Counted from the first letter of the stretch, positions 1 to 7,029 are shown. The stretch: DNA of 10,674 nucleotides from Desulfobacteraceae bacterium (GCA_030615565.1 JAUWZC010000064.1:1-10674); one strand, 5' to 3'. Notes: generated by a model from the sequence alone, not told the origin. Translations and numbers: made by a program.

Positions 1-297
1 TTTCCTTGTTGAAGACCACGTCCTTTGGGCATGGTCATGTGGGGTGGCTATGCCAAAGCAATAATGCCAAATGCTGAAATTCGAAATCCGAATACCCGCC
101 TGCCATGCAGTGTCCCTGATTCTAAGGAAGTAATTGCTGGCGCAACAACATTATATAGTATCTCGTAATGATAGCTCAGAGGCATTGCGGGCAGGTCGAA
201 ATCCCTGGCCCCAGACCTGATATCCAAGGACTTCATTTCGAACCCCTCGCTTCTATTGAACGGAAGCAATAGTATACATCACCAATCACGTCGCGCC

Positions 298-327
298 TCC
301 CGATCCCGTACCGGTCTCGGGACGGGG
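298..327. repeat. 30-nt hairpin interrupting the left terminal inverted repeat
   Basis: These 30 bases are exactly what is missing from the right-hand copy of the inverted repeat. They fold into a GC-rich hairpin: CCCG (299-302) pairs with CGGG (323-326), A303 bulges, TCCCG (304-308) pairs with CGGGA (318-322), and the loop is about 9 nt. Hairpins built on TCCCG/CGGGA cores are common as dispersed palindromic repeats in some bacterial genomes. A nested insertion of such a unit is therefore plausible, but that is inference. Confidence 0.5.
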
Positions 328-422
328 AGGGCGGGCCTAAACAAATTCGAAGCATGAATGTAATAATAACAGAAACAAAGCACCCGCATTTAGGTCACAA
401 AACCGAGTACCATATGAGCCGG

Positions 423-450
423 TTTCGGTCATTTGGATTTCGATCATTTG
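423..450. repeat. Two-copy direct repeat, 13-nt core
   Basis: TTTCGGTCATTTG (423-435) and TTTCGATCATTTG (438-450) are direct copies differing at one base, with a 15-nt period. They lie just inside the right end of the inverted-repeat element. Similar simple degenerate units also contribute to the low-complexity translated strings seen in this flank. No function is evident. Confidence 0.5.
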
Positions 451-635
451 ATATTGCCCGCCCTGGCGCGACGTGCTTAAATGAAACCATTAAGTCTATA
501 AGGCGCTATGTGCTCTTATCAACATATTAAAATTATAAGCCAGGTCTGGGCCAGGGTTTAAAGTTTATGATTTAGTGCTTAGTATTTTTATAATGTTTTG
601 CCAGAAAAACATGAACTTAGAACTATCGATAATTA

Positions 636-1970
636 TCATTCTGAATCCTCAACGAGCATGCAAATTATGTCCATTACATTGGTGCGAGTTGGTCCTGTTT
701 TTAGTAAATCCCCTAAGGATTCAAAGAAAGAGTATGAATCGTTAGCCAAAAGAAAGCCACGGGGATCCAAATTCGCTTGCCGAGCCCTCTTACATGTAGT
801 ACCGTTTACGATAGCACCTGCCGCATCTGTGGGGCCATCTGTGCCATCTGTTCCGGCACTGAGCAGAGAAATCCCATCCCAACCATCTATGGCGATGGCA
901 CATGCCAGGGCCAACTCCTGACTCCTGCCCCCTTTACCCTTGCCTCGAATTATAACTGTTGTTTCTCCGCCAGCTACTATACAGGCAGGAGGTGATATCG
1001 GGAGGTTGGCCTGGGAGATCTCTTTCCCTATTGCGGCAAAGACCTGAGCAACTTCACGTGCCTCTCCTTCAATTTGAGATGATAACACAAGAGTATTGTA
1101 TCCAAAGGAAATTGCCTGCTCTTTAGCTGCTAAAAGGGATTCCCTGTTGTTTCCCACGATAAGGTTTTGAACTTTTGAGAATACAGGATCTCCAGTCTTC
1201 GGCGTTTCGGGTAAATTACCCGCTGCACCCTGTTTAAAATATTCTGCCACACTTTTAGGCAACTTGTCACTGAGTTCATACCTCTCAATTATTTTGATAC
1301 AATCACTATAGGTGCTTTCATCTGGAACCGTGGGACCAGAAGCTATAACATCCAATCTATCGCCAATAACATCCGATAAAAGTAAAGAGACTAAGGTAGC
1401 CGGATAGGCCTCTTTTGCAAGCCTCCCACCTTTGCTACGCGAGAGATGCTTTCTGATTGCATTGATCTCATTGATGGTTGCTCCACATTCAAGGAGAAGG
1501 CGAGTGATTTCTTGCTTTTGATCAAGATTAATGGGAGGTGAAGGAGCTGGCAAAAGTGCGCTTCCGCCGCCAGAAAAAGCGCAAATGATCAGATCCTCCT
1601 CTGTACATTCCTGGGCCTGCTTTAAAAGTTCTTCAGTAGCCCTGAGTCCTGCTTCATCGGGAATAGGGTGACCTGCTTCCATAATATCCGTTTTTTGTAA
1701 AGGCATTCCATGTCCATATTTAACGATGATCTGTCCATGAGTCAGCCGGCCTCCAAGGATATCTTCCAGAGCCTTTGCCATTGGAGCTGTACCCTTTCCT
1801 GCCCCGATCAGGAAGATCCTTTTGAAACTATCAAGAATATAAGAACAGTCTCCTACGAACAACTGGTTCCCCTGAAGTCGGACATATCTTTTAACTGCTC
1901 TTTCAGGATCTACGGCCTTAATTCCAGCCTTGAATATATCTTCCAAGGCCTTCTTCTGAACCTGTATCAT
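636..1970 (-). CDS. Glycerate 2-kinase, MOFRL family
   Basis: This 444-residue cytoplasmic enzyme is predicted to phosphorylate D-glycerate to 2-phosphoglycerate with ATP, feeding lower glycolysis. The length is normal for the GckA/TtuD-type family. Visible family blocks include GAGKG (56-60), AGHPIPDEAG (99-108), SGGGSALL (133-140), KHLSRSKGGRLA (174-185) and LSDVIGDRLDVIASGPT (198-214). The C-terminal MOFRL domain contains GGETTV (334-339), GKGGRSQELAL (345-355) and GTDGTDGPTDAAGA (373-386), and the protein ends in the usual TGPTRTNVMD stretch. The ATG start at 1970 has GGAGAG five bases upstream. The phosphofructokinase gene ends 41 bases upstream on the same strand, so the two are probably co-transcribed, with this gene second. 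Family assignment is very secure. Product specificity (2- versus 3-phosphoglycerate) and preference for glycerate over related hydroxy acids are inferred from the family. Confidence 0.95.
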   Translation of the reverse strand: MIQVQKKALEDIFKAGIKAVDPERAVKRYVRLQGNQLFVGDCSYILDSFKRIFLIGAGKGTAPMAKALEDILGGRLTHGQIIVKYGHGMPLQKTDIMEAGHPIPDEAGLRATEELLKQAQECTEEDLIICAFSGGGSALLPAPSPPINLDQKQEITRLLLECGATINEINAIRKHLSRSKGGRLAKEAYPATLVSLLLSDVIGDRLDVIASGPTVPDESTYSDCIKIIERYELSDKLPKSVAEYFKQGAAGNLPETPKTGDPVFSKVQNLIVGNNRESLLAAKEQAISFGYNTLVLSSQIEGEAREVAQVFAAIGKEISQANLPISPPACIVAGGETTVIIRGKGKGGRSQELALACAIAIDGWDGISLLSAGTDGTDGPTDAAGAIVNGTTCKRARQANLDPRGFLLANDSYSFFESLGDLLKTGPTRTNVMDIICMLVEDSE

Positions 1971-2011
1971 AGTATCTCTCCATTAATCAATTTAAACTCC
2001 CCCTATCCTTC

Positions 2012-3280
2012 TCAAGTAAGCTTCCTTGGCTGTCCGGTGTTATCCAGAACACTCTGCCACAGAAGGCCTGATGTGTCTATTCGCTTCCGTCCCTTGACAC
2101 ACAGTTGAATAGGTATATGGACAAAATGACCATTCCAAATCCCCACAACCATCCCAGTTCTACCTGACATTGCTGCATGTACTGCATTCTCAGCAAGTTG
2201 GAAGCAGAATACAGAATCACCCGGTGTTGCCGGTGCACTGCGTATTGTATATGAGGGGTCAATGTATCTTACAGTTGTTTGAATATTACAATTCCTAAAG
2301 TATTCTGTTATTTCTTTCTTTAAAAACAGCCCGATATCGCCAAGCTTTTTGTTTCCAGATGCATTAGTGCCTTCTCCATATACATACTCCTGCCCTGCAC
2401 CTTCTGCCACGACAATCACTGCATGTCTTTTTCTGCTCATGCGCTCTTTAAGATAGGCAAAAACATCTTCCAAAGAAAAAGGAATCTCTGGTATCAGTAC
2501 AAGGTTTACATCACTTGATGCAAGGGTGGCATATACAGCGATAAAGCCTGACTCCCTTCCCATAAGTTTGACTATCCCTATCCCGTTCTTTACTCCCTTT
2601 GCTTCCATGTGGGCACCGATTATTGGTATCTGGCTCATAGCTACAGCGGTTTCAAAGCCAAATGTCCTTTCAGTGAATAAAATATCATTGTCAATGGTCT
2701 TAGGAATGCCAATAACAGAGATAGCAAGACCTCTTTTTTTTATTTCCCTACTTATTGCCAGTGCGCCCCTCTGTGTTCCATCACCACCTATAGTAAAGAG
2801 CATATTTATCTTTTTCTCCAATAAGAAATCTACCATGAGGGCTGGCTCCTGCGGTCCTCTGGATGTGCCAAGAATAGTGCCACCATCATTGTGAATGTCT
2901 TCGACCACCTCTGGTGTAAGCACTAAAGGTTCATGATTGCATGAGGTTATCAGGCCCTCAAATCCATATCGTAACCCAAATACCTCCCTGACCCCATACC
3001 TATACCACAAGACCATAACAATGGCCCTGATAACATCATTCAAACCAGGGCAAAGTCCTCCACATGTGACTAAAGCAGCCCTGCTTGTTTCTGGATTAAA
3101 AAAAATCTTTTTTCTTGGGCCTGCCTTCTCAAGAAAGTTTGGTTTAACTTGACCTTTTTGAAAGCCTGAAAGTGTTACATCTATGAGAACTCCTTCGTTA
3201 TCATTAATAAAAACTCCTGAATCCAGGCGAGAATTAAAGGTGCATTGACCAACTCTCTCGATGCTAAAGTCTTCTGTCAT
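2012..3280 (-). CDS. 6-phosphofructokinase, group II long form, predicted ATP-dependent
   Basis: This 422-residue cytoplasmic enzyme should convert fructose 6-phosphate to fructose 1,6-bisphosphate, the committed glycolytic step. Family blocks seen are GGLCPGLN (74-81), GGDGTQRGA (165-173), GIPKTIDND (191-199), MGRESGF (240-246), PEIPF (264-268) and YIDPSYTIRS (339-348). It has an N-terminal extension of roughly 65 residues before the nucleotide-binding core, as in the longer PPi-type/plant-type branch. The phosphoryl-donor position reads GGDG rather than GGDD, which predicts ATP use. However, the second diagnostic site is PKTIDND with lysine, as in PPi enzymes, rather than the PGTIDND of E. 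coli PfkA. Known ATP-dependent members of this branch, such as the trypanosomatid enzymes, carry the same G/K pair. The ATG at 3280 follows GGTGAG. It is first in the operon with glycerate kinase. Donor choice is inferred, not shown. Confidence 0.93.
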   Translation of the reverse strand: MTEDFSIERVGQCTFNSRLDSGVFINDNEGVLIDVTLSGFQKGQVKPNFLEKAGPRKKIFFNPETSRAALVTCGGLCPGLNDVIRAIVMVLWYRYGVREVFGLRYGFEGLITSCNHEPLVLTPEVVEDIHNDGGTILGTSRGPQEPALMVDFLLEKKINMLFTIGGDGTQRGALAISREIKKRGLAISVIGIPKTIDNDILFTERTFGFETAVAMSQIPIIGAHMEAKGVKNGIGIVKLMGRESGFIAVYATLASSDVNLVLIPEIPFSLEDVFAYLKERMSRKRHAVIVVAEGAGQEYVYGEGTNASGNKKLGDIGLFLKKEITEYFRNCNIQTTVRYIDPSYTIRSAPATPGDSVFCFQLAENAVHAAMSGRTGMVVGIWNGHFVHIPIQLCVKGRKRIDTSGLLWQSVLDNTGQPRKLT

Positions 3281-3445
3281 CTTCTCACCACCTTGCCCAA
3301 CAAAGGATAATGACCAGTAAAAGAATAATATTTTTGCATTTTACAAACCTATTAACAATTAAAAATAGTAAGAGATCTTAAAATAAGAAACTTATCCAGT
3401 CGAGGGCATTTGAGTCTACCCTATCTTCACAAGTGATTATTTATT

Positions 3446-3486
3446 AAAAAAATCCCCCATCAGGATAATTTACTCCCAATGAGGGC
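3446..3486 (-). terminator. Intrinsic terminator of the HU gene
   Basis: On the minus strand, 26 bases past the HU stop, CCCTCA pairs with TGATGGG (one bulged base) and the stem can extend inward through GG/CC. Directly after it comes A and a run of seven T (3446-3452). Stem followed by a U-tract in the right orientation is the classic Rho-independent layout. It separates HU from the downstream pfk-glycerate kinase operon. Confidence 0.7.
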
Positions 3487-3511
3487 TTTAGAGCATTATA
3501 TCAATGCAAAT

Positions 3512-3781
3512 TTACTTCACAGCATCCTTTAATGCTTTCCCTGGTACGAATTTGGCTACTTTCTTTGCACTGATTTTGATCTCTGCCCCAGTCTGGGGGT
3601 GTCTTCCTTTCCTGGCCTTTCTTTGTGCCACCTTAAAGGTTCCGAAACCAATTAGTGTGACCGGATTCTTCTTTTTTAATGCCTTGGTAATGGTTGAAAA
3701 AACACAATCCACTGCTGCCTGGGCCTCTTTTTTGGTACAGACCACCTTTGCCACCTCTTTGACTAAATCTCCCTTGTTCAT
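3512..3781 (-). CDS. HU-family DNA-binding protein
   Basis: This 89-residue histone-like protein binds and bends DNA as a dimer and compacts the nucleoid. The length is that of standard HU. It begins MNKGDLV and carries the family core GFGTFKVAQRKARKGRHPQTG (46-66), where the arm-tip signature usually written GRNPxTG appears as GRHPQTG, and it ends KFVPGKALKDAV. The ATG at 3781 is preceded by a strong AGGAGG Shine-Dalgarno, in keeping with an abundant protein. An AT-rich leader of about 150 bases lies upstream; TTGAAA (3855-3860) is a possible -35 box, but no well-spaced -10 stands out. The gene is monocistronic, with a terminator just downstream. Cys15 and Cys26 are unusual for HU but not disqualifying. 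An IHF subunit is the alternative, but the sequence is closer to HU. Confidence 0.95.
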   Translation of the reverse strand: MNKGDLVKEVAKVVCTKKEAQAAVDCVFSTITKALKKKNPVTLIGFGTFKVAQRKARKGRHPQTGAEIKISAKKVAKFVPGKALKDAVK

Positions 3782-3975
3782 AATCCTTCCTCCTTTCTCC
3801 TAAATAATAAAATAGTTAATGAATAATATTTTAATTAATATGAATATTTGTATATTTCAACCTAAAAAGTTATCTTTTCATTTACGAATTAAAAGTGAAC
3901 CATTTTTATAAATCAGAAAAGATGCTGATAATCATGAGGGGTCACAAGTCATATATATGCGCTTAATGCAATACT

Positions 3976-4203
3976 TTGCGATTGGTTCTTCCAATCAAAA
4001 TTTATGCTTTCTTGCCAGATTCGTTTAATGGATTCTATCCGATTTTATTACAACATACAAACAACACAATACCTGAATTTTTGGGATTTAAAAATTTTTA
4101 CCTATGGATATCCTTAATTATTGAGGAAAATCTTGTCCTTGTCAGAAAGATCAAAGATCATATTCCAGTTTCAGAGAAATTTTTGGAAGAGCATCTAAAA
4201 TAG
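3976..4203 (+). CDS. Doubtful 75-residue ORF or gene remnant
   Basis: This plus-strand frame starts at TTG (3976), with an in-frame stop at 3964-3966 and no Shine-Dalgarno upstream. The product is not low complexity: it has a hydrophobic middle (FYLWISLIIEENLVLV, about 42-57) and an amphipathic, charged end (KDHIPVSEKFLEEHLK). I do not recognise the family. It is the only plus-strand candidate between minus-strand HU and J-protein genes. The missing ribosome-binding site and the ATG-less start suggest either chance or the 3' end of a decayed gene. A perfect 6-bp hairpin (GATTGG/CCAATC, 3980-3996) overlaps its start. Confidence 0.2.
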   Translation: MRLVLPIKIYAFLPDSFNGFYPILLQHTNNTIPEFLGFKNFYLWISLIIEENLVLVRKIKDHIPVSEKFLEEHLK

Positions 4204-4239
4204 GTGATCTAATCTCATCAATATAATTATTCAACTAAG

Positions 4240-4812
4240 TTAGCCTCGGCCTCTTCCTCTGCCTCCATCACCTCTACCCATACCTCTGCCTTTACCCATT
4301 CTTTTTCCCCTTCCCATGCCTTTACCTCTGCCTTTTCCTCTAATATCGTCACTTTTTTGCCACTGGTTCAACTCTCCTTGATCTATCTCAGTCTTGGCCT
4401 CTGCTACTATGCGGCGAAATGCTGAAGATAGATAGGAAAATAGGCTCAAAACAATACCTGTGCCTGCTTCAACAAAAGCCTCTGTTTTATCCTTTGCTTC
4501 AGTCTCTGCTTGGAATTTATGGTACTCTGTCTCAGCCCTTGCTTTTATACTGGTCTCTGCCTTAACCTCAGCTTTTGCTTGCTGGGCTTTCTCTGGTTCT
4601 AGCGGTTTTTTTGAGGATAAAAAGGACTTCACCGTCTCATAGGCTTCGTTAAGCTCCTTTAACCTCTCTTCAGCCTTTTGTTTTAATCGAGGATTGTTGG
4701 AGAAACGATCCGGATGCCAGACATTAACTAAATCTTTATAGGCCTGTTTCGCCTTATATATGGTAGCATCACGATCAAGCTCGAGAATGTCCAAACATCG
4801 CCGAATATCCAT
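4240..4812 (-). CDS. J-domain protein with Arg/Gly-rich C-terminal tail
   Basis: This 190-residue protein has an N-terminal J domain (about 4-65) with the HPD tripeptide at 33-35 in VWHPDRF. The following helix, LKQKAEERLKELNEAYETVK, is the normal J-domain helix III. J domains stimulate the ATPase of DnaK-type Hsp70 and deliver substrates to it. There is no DnaJ zinc finger or DnaJ C-terminal domain, so this is a class III type co-chaperone. Residues 68-115 are an Ala/Glu/Lys-rich, probably helical linker, and 119-136 is a short hydrophobic patch (GIVLSLFSYLSS). Residues 158-190 consist almost only of Gly, Arg, Lys and Met in GRGKGM-like steps. That tail could bind RNA or other polyanions, which is inference. 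The ATG at 4812 follows AAAGGA. The gene starts 12 bases after the stop of a decayed nitroreductase. What it recruits DnaK to is unknown. Confidence 0.85.
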   Translation of the reverse strand: MDIRRCLDILELDRDATIYKAKQAYKDLVNVWHPDRFSNNPRLKQKAEERLKELNEAYETVKSFLSSKKPLEPEKAQQAKAEVKAETSIKARAETEYHKFQAETEAKDKTEAFVEAGTGIVLSLFSYLSSAFRRIVAEAKTEIDQGELNQWQKSDDIRGKGRGKGMGRGKRMGKGRGMGRGDGGRGRGRG

Positions 4813-4824
4813 TTTTATTTTCCT

Positions 4825-5123
4825 TTAGCTCAGTCCGGAAAGCCCACCGGCTGATGGCGCGGTTTTTAGATAGCAGCCAGAGACCTTGGCAGTCACCCCA
4901 TAGGCACCCCACAAAATCTGCGAAAACTGCTTAAGGTAAGCCGGACTCCGAACGAGCGATGAGTGCGACGGGCCTTAAGAGCCTCCTCAACCGTAACAGT
5001 CCCTTTGTGAGAAGGCACGGGAAGAGAGATATCTATAGCCCTTGTTACCAAGCTAGAGAGCGGTGTCAAGATGAGCAACCCTGCCATTATTGGCATCAGA
5101 CTAGGAGTTTGGAGTCTAAACAT
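4825..5123 (-). pseudogene. Frameshifted, truncated SagB-like nitroreductase
   Basis: The start is intact: ATG at 5123 with GAGGG upstream, a hydrophobic leader (LMPIMAGLLILTPLSSLV, about 9-26), then LPVPSHKGTVTVEEALKARRTHRSF, which is the beginning of SagB-type flavin nitroreductases. The frame then breaks. From about 4950 the -1 frame continues the family as RSPAYLKQFSQILWGAYGV and later LKTAPSAGGL, whereas the original frame runs into a stop at 4893. The second frame stops at 4825 just after TAPSAGG, so only about 100 residues of a protein usually near 200-250 remain and the rest of the FMN-binding fold is gone. A loss of about one base near 4947-4952 explains the shift. The 3' end abuts the J-protein ribosome-binding site, which suggests a deletion. 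Family members are FMN-dependent oxidoreductases, often exported or linked to peptide oxidation. This copy cannot be functional. Confidence 0.75.
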
Positions 5124-5328
5124 GCTTTCCCTCTTTAACTGTTTCTATCAATCTAATTTTATTAAAGAATACATTCCTCTATTCATAACAATATCAAATC
5201 TTAGAGGCTAAGGTCAAATCAGGTGGAAAATGTGTATATTATAGTATTCTTTAATTTTTCGGTTTTTCCAAGGTTCATAGTTATGTCGGACTTTTATTTC
5301 TACCCCCTCAGGCCAAATCTAGAATAGC

Positions 5329-6261
5329 TTACCAGTGGGGCTGGTTGCCAATGCGATGTCCCATCACCTCAAGAGTGTTATGCACCACCACGAAGGCTTT
5401 TGGGTCCATTTTGCGGATTATATTCTTGATTCGATGTAATTCCCTTAAAGTGATAACAGTGTATAGAATCTGCTCGTCTTGGCCCGAGTATCCTCCTTGC
5501 CCCCGGATAAACGTTACTCCCCTCCCTACCTTATCAAGGACCTCCCGGGAAATCTCTTGCCATTTGGGAGAGATGATAAAAACGGCCTTTCTTTGACTGA
5601 GTCCTGTTAGCACAATGTTGATAATTTGGGAAGATATGTAGATATAAATCAGCGTGTAAAGTGCTGTATCCAACGAGAAGATAAGTGAAGCTGCTGTGAG
5701 TACAATAGCGTTGAAGGCAAGTATTGTGTTTCCGATGCGAATGGAGAAGCGGTTAAGTAGAATGACCGAAAGAATGTCCGTGCCGCCTGATGACCCCATT
5801 GACCTCAGTATAATCCCTGCTCCGATCCCTGTGATGATACCTGCCAGAAGAGCGCTCAGGATCTTGTCGTGGATGGGCACAGGCACATGAACCCAAGCAA
5901 TCGCTGCAGAGAAGACCACCGTCCCCAAGATGCTATAGAGGAAGAAACGCCTCCCCACGAATGTCCACCCCAGAACGAAAATAGGCACATTTAGCAGTAA
6001 ATAGAGCCACGACAACGGGAAGGATTGAAAGAGATAGTGGATAACCAGGGCGACACCTGTGAATCCGCCGCTTACAAATTGATGGGGTATCAAGATCCCG
6101 TTGATGGCCACAGCAACCAGCACACTCCCCAGGCAGATAAGACACAGATTCCAGAGTACCTGTTTAAGAGATCCAGAGATGAATCGGCCACACCACCGTG
6201 GGACTATTACACGCTTCTTAGCCGAGACCGCCTGTATTTTGGGTGATAATCTGTTTTCCAT
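5329..6261 (-). CDS. YitT-family (DUF161/DUF2179) inner-membrane protein
   Basis: This 310-residue protein has a basic N-terminal extension (1-35) and five or so hydrophobic segments between about 36 and 220. The family's conserved glycine patch appears as HQFVSGGFTGVAL (60-72), and the glycine-rich GIGAGIILRSMGSSGGTDIL (145-164) is another hallmark. From about 225 to 303 lies the soluble DUF2179 domain (AVFIISPKWQEIS, GRGVTFIRGQGGYSG, KMDPKAFVVVHNTLEVMG). The length fits the family, slightly extended at the N-terminus. The ATG at 6261 has GAGG nine bases upstream. The substrate or role is not established for the family; proposals of transport or sensing remain tentative. The gene stands alone, with a possible sigma-70 promoter just upstream. 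Confidence 0.92.
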   Translation of the reverse strand: MENRLSPKIQAVSAKKRVIVPRWCGRFISGSLKQVLWNLCLICLGSVLVAVAINGILIPHQFVSGGFTGVALVIHYLFQSFPLSWLYLLLNVPIFVLGWTFVGRRFFLYSILGTVVFSAAIAWVHVPVPIHDKILSALLAGIITGIGAGIILRSMGSSGGTDILSVILLNRFSIRIGNTILAFNAIVLTAASLIFSLDTALYTLIYIYISSQIINIVLTGLSQRKAVFIISPKWQEISREVLDKVGRGVTFIRGQGGYSGQDEQILYTVITLRELHRIKNIIRKMDPKAFVVVHNTLEVMGHRIGNQPHW

Positions 6262-6663
6262 AGAAATTGCCTCTTCAATTTTAGGTACGTAAAGATAATT
6301 GAAGATTAGATTATTGGCAAGAAAAAATTAGCCTTTTTATAAGAGGAAAGTCAGATAGGCACTGTCACGTCAATTGATATGCATACACTATGTCCAGCCA
6401 AACCTTCACAAAGTGTCAGGATATTTTTTCCAGATTATGGCAGAAGGGGTGTAGAAAAAATAGAGTTGCGTGTCAAAGGAAAAGTGCCTGCTCTGAAATC
6501 AATTTTATTAAAGATTCTGTAATCAAAACCCAACAAGTAGCTCATCAAAGTTTTCTTATAGTTATTTCTAAATTAAAAGCTACACTTTTCTCGTTTTCTT
6601 ATTTATCCATAATCAGGCTAGTCATGTATAATCGAATTACTTGGCTATCCCTATTTCCTTAAG
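6262..6663. other. Intergenic stretch without a supported gene
   Basis: Between the PilZ stop and the YitT start lie about 400 bases of AT-rich DNA. The only thing I can point to is the possible YitT promoter at its left end. A 90-codon plus-strand frame (6390-6662) has no Shine-Dalgarno and a composition unlike the neighbouring proteins, so I do not call it. No convincing terminator for the PilZ gene was found here. Confidence 0.5.
6292..6320 (-). promoter_or_regulatory. Possible sigma-70 promoter of the YitT-family gene
   Basis: Reading the minus strand, TTGCCA (6320-6315) is separated by exactly 17 bases from TATCTT (6297-6292). They match the -35 and -10 consensus at five and four of six positions. 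The start of transcription would fall near 6285, giving a leader of about 25 bases that includes the GAGG ribosome-binding site. The surroundings are AT-rich, so chance matches are likely. Confidence 0.35.
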
Positions 6664-7029
6664 TCAATGTTTTTCGAAAAAATTCTCTATCTTCTCCTTC
6701 TCAGATTCCTCAATCTCATTAAAATAGATAGCCGTATTATATACACCACCCACATTAGCTTCAGATAAAACCTCCTCAACCCTTACCACTACTCCATTAC
6801 ATTCTGCATACTTAAATTCATTCCCTTTATCACCATAAGGTAACGCTAAGGCTATCTTAAGATTAGTCATTAAGGGAATATGCTTATTCAGCTGACAATA
6901 TGCCCCACGACAACTAAGATTTATCGTCTCAGTGACAGCATCAAAATCTTCTGCCTTAACTTTAAACTGTAATCGTTTATTTATACGGGGATGTCTTCTG
7001 TGTTCTACATCGATATTTTTAGGCTTCAT
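6664..7029 (-). CDS. PilZ-domain protein, predicted c-di-GMP receptor
   Basis: This 121-residue cytoplasmic protein consists of one PilZ domain. Both c-di-GMP-binding elements are present: RRHPR (11-15), the RxxxR arginine motif, and NLSCRG (37-42), the [D/N]xSxxG motif. The strand pattern and the ending VYNTAIYFNEIEESEKEKIENFF fit the usual barrel plus C-terminal helix. Stand-alone PilZ proteins pass the c-di-GMP signal to partners controlling motility, adhesion or polysaccharide export; the partner here is unknown. The ATG at 7029 has only a poor ribosome-binding site, which suggests modest translation. There are no linked motility or polysaccharide genes and no GGDEF or EAL gene in the window, so context does not reveal its target. 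The intact motifs make binding likely. Confidence 0.9.
   Translation of the reverse strand: MKPKNIDVEHRRHPRINKRLQFKVKAEDFDAVTETINLSCRGAYCQLNKHIPLMTNLKIALALPYGDKGNEFKYAECNGVVVRVEEVLSEANVGGVYNTAIYFNEIEESEKEKIENFFEKH

Larger units (their letters stand above)
287..475. mobile_element. MITE-like element with 20-bp terminal inverted repeats
   Basis: The right end at 456-475 reads GCCCGCCCT then GGCGCGACGTG. Its exact reverse complement is present at the left end in two pieces, CACGTCGCGCC (287-297) and AGGGCGGGC (328-336), separated by 30 extra bases. The inverted ends therefore match over 20 bp and bound about 190 bp of AT-richer DNA without a reading frame. A smaller internal inverted repeat (AAACCG 400-405, CGGTTT 420-425) sits inside. 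The layout resembles a non-autonomous palindromic repeat or MITE. No target-site duplication is evident and no transposase is in the window. It could instead be a family of intergenic structured repeats that does not transpose. The symmetry is seen directly; mobility is inferred. Confidence 0.5.
1..635. other. Gene-poor, repeat-bearing left flank
   Basis: No convincing gene is visible in this stretch. The longest candidate reads on the minus strand from an ATG at 236 (preceded by GAGGGG) to a stop at 48. Its 62-residue product ends in a low-complexity FGFRISAF-type string, typical of translated intergenic repeats such as the TTCGAAATCCGAAT run near 80-94, so I do not call it. The minus strand also offers a short open frame running off the left edge (ATG near 33), too short to judge. 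The region holds the inverted-repeat element at 287-475 and the degenerate tandem repeat at 423-450. A 7-bp hairpin at 593-612 lies about 24 nt past the glycerate kinase stop but has no U-tract, so it is at best a weak terminator. Confidence 0.6.

Noticed and set aside
3..77. Plus-strand frame open to the left edge (SLLKTTSFGHGHVG)
   Set aside because: The TSFG string faintly recalls ketosynthase C-termini, but 24 codons without a matching continuation cannot support a gene.
48..236. Minus-strand ORF of 62 codons with a GAGGGG ribosome-binding site
   Set aside because: Its C-terminal FGFRISAF-type string comes from TTCGAAATCCGAAT-like intergenic repeat DNA, and nothing in the rest of it resembles a known family.
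593..612. 7-bp hairpin ATGTTTT/AAAACAT downstream of glycerate kinase
   Set aside because: It has no U-tract on the minus strand and is AT-rich, so it is not a credible intrinsic terminator.
3980..3996. Perfect 6-bp hairpin GATTGG/CCAATC as a terminator
   Set aside because: No T-run follows on either strand and no gene ends nearby.
4240..4340. Short GRGKG-coding repeats as a CRISPR-like or VNTR array
   Set aside because: The repetition is codon-level within an intact reading frame, without regular spacers.
4893..5123. Reading the 76-codon minus-strand frame as an intact small protein
   Set aside because: Only its first 58 codons carry nitroreductase homology; the remainder is the out-of-frame reading of the same gene, so it is a pseudogene fragment.
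6390..6662. 90-codon plus-strand ORF
   Set aside because: No ribosome-binding site, Cys/Ser/Ile-rich composition typical of translated AT-rich spacer, and no recognisable motif.
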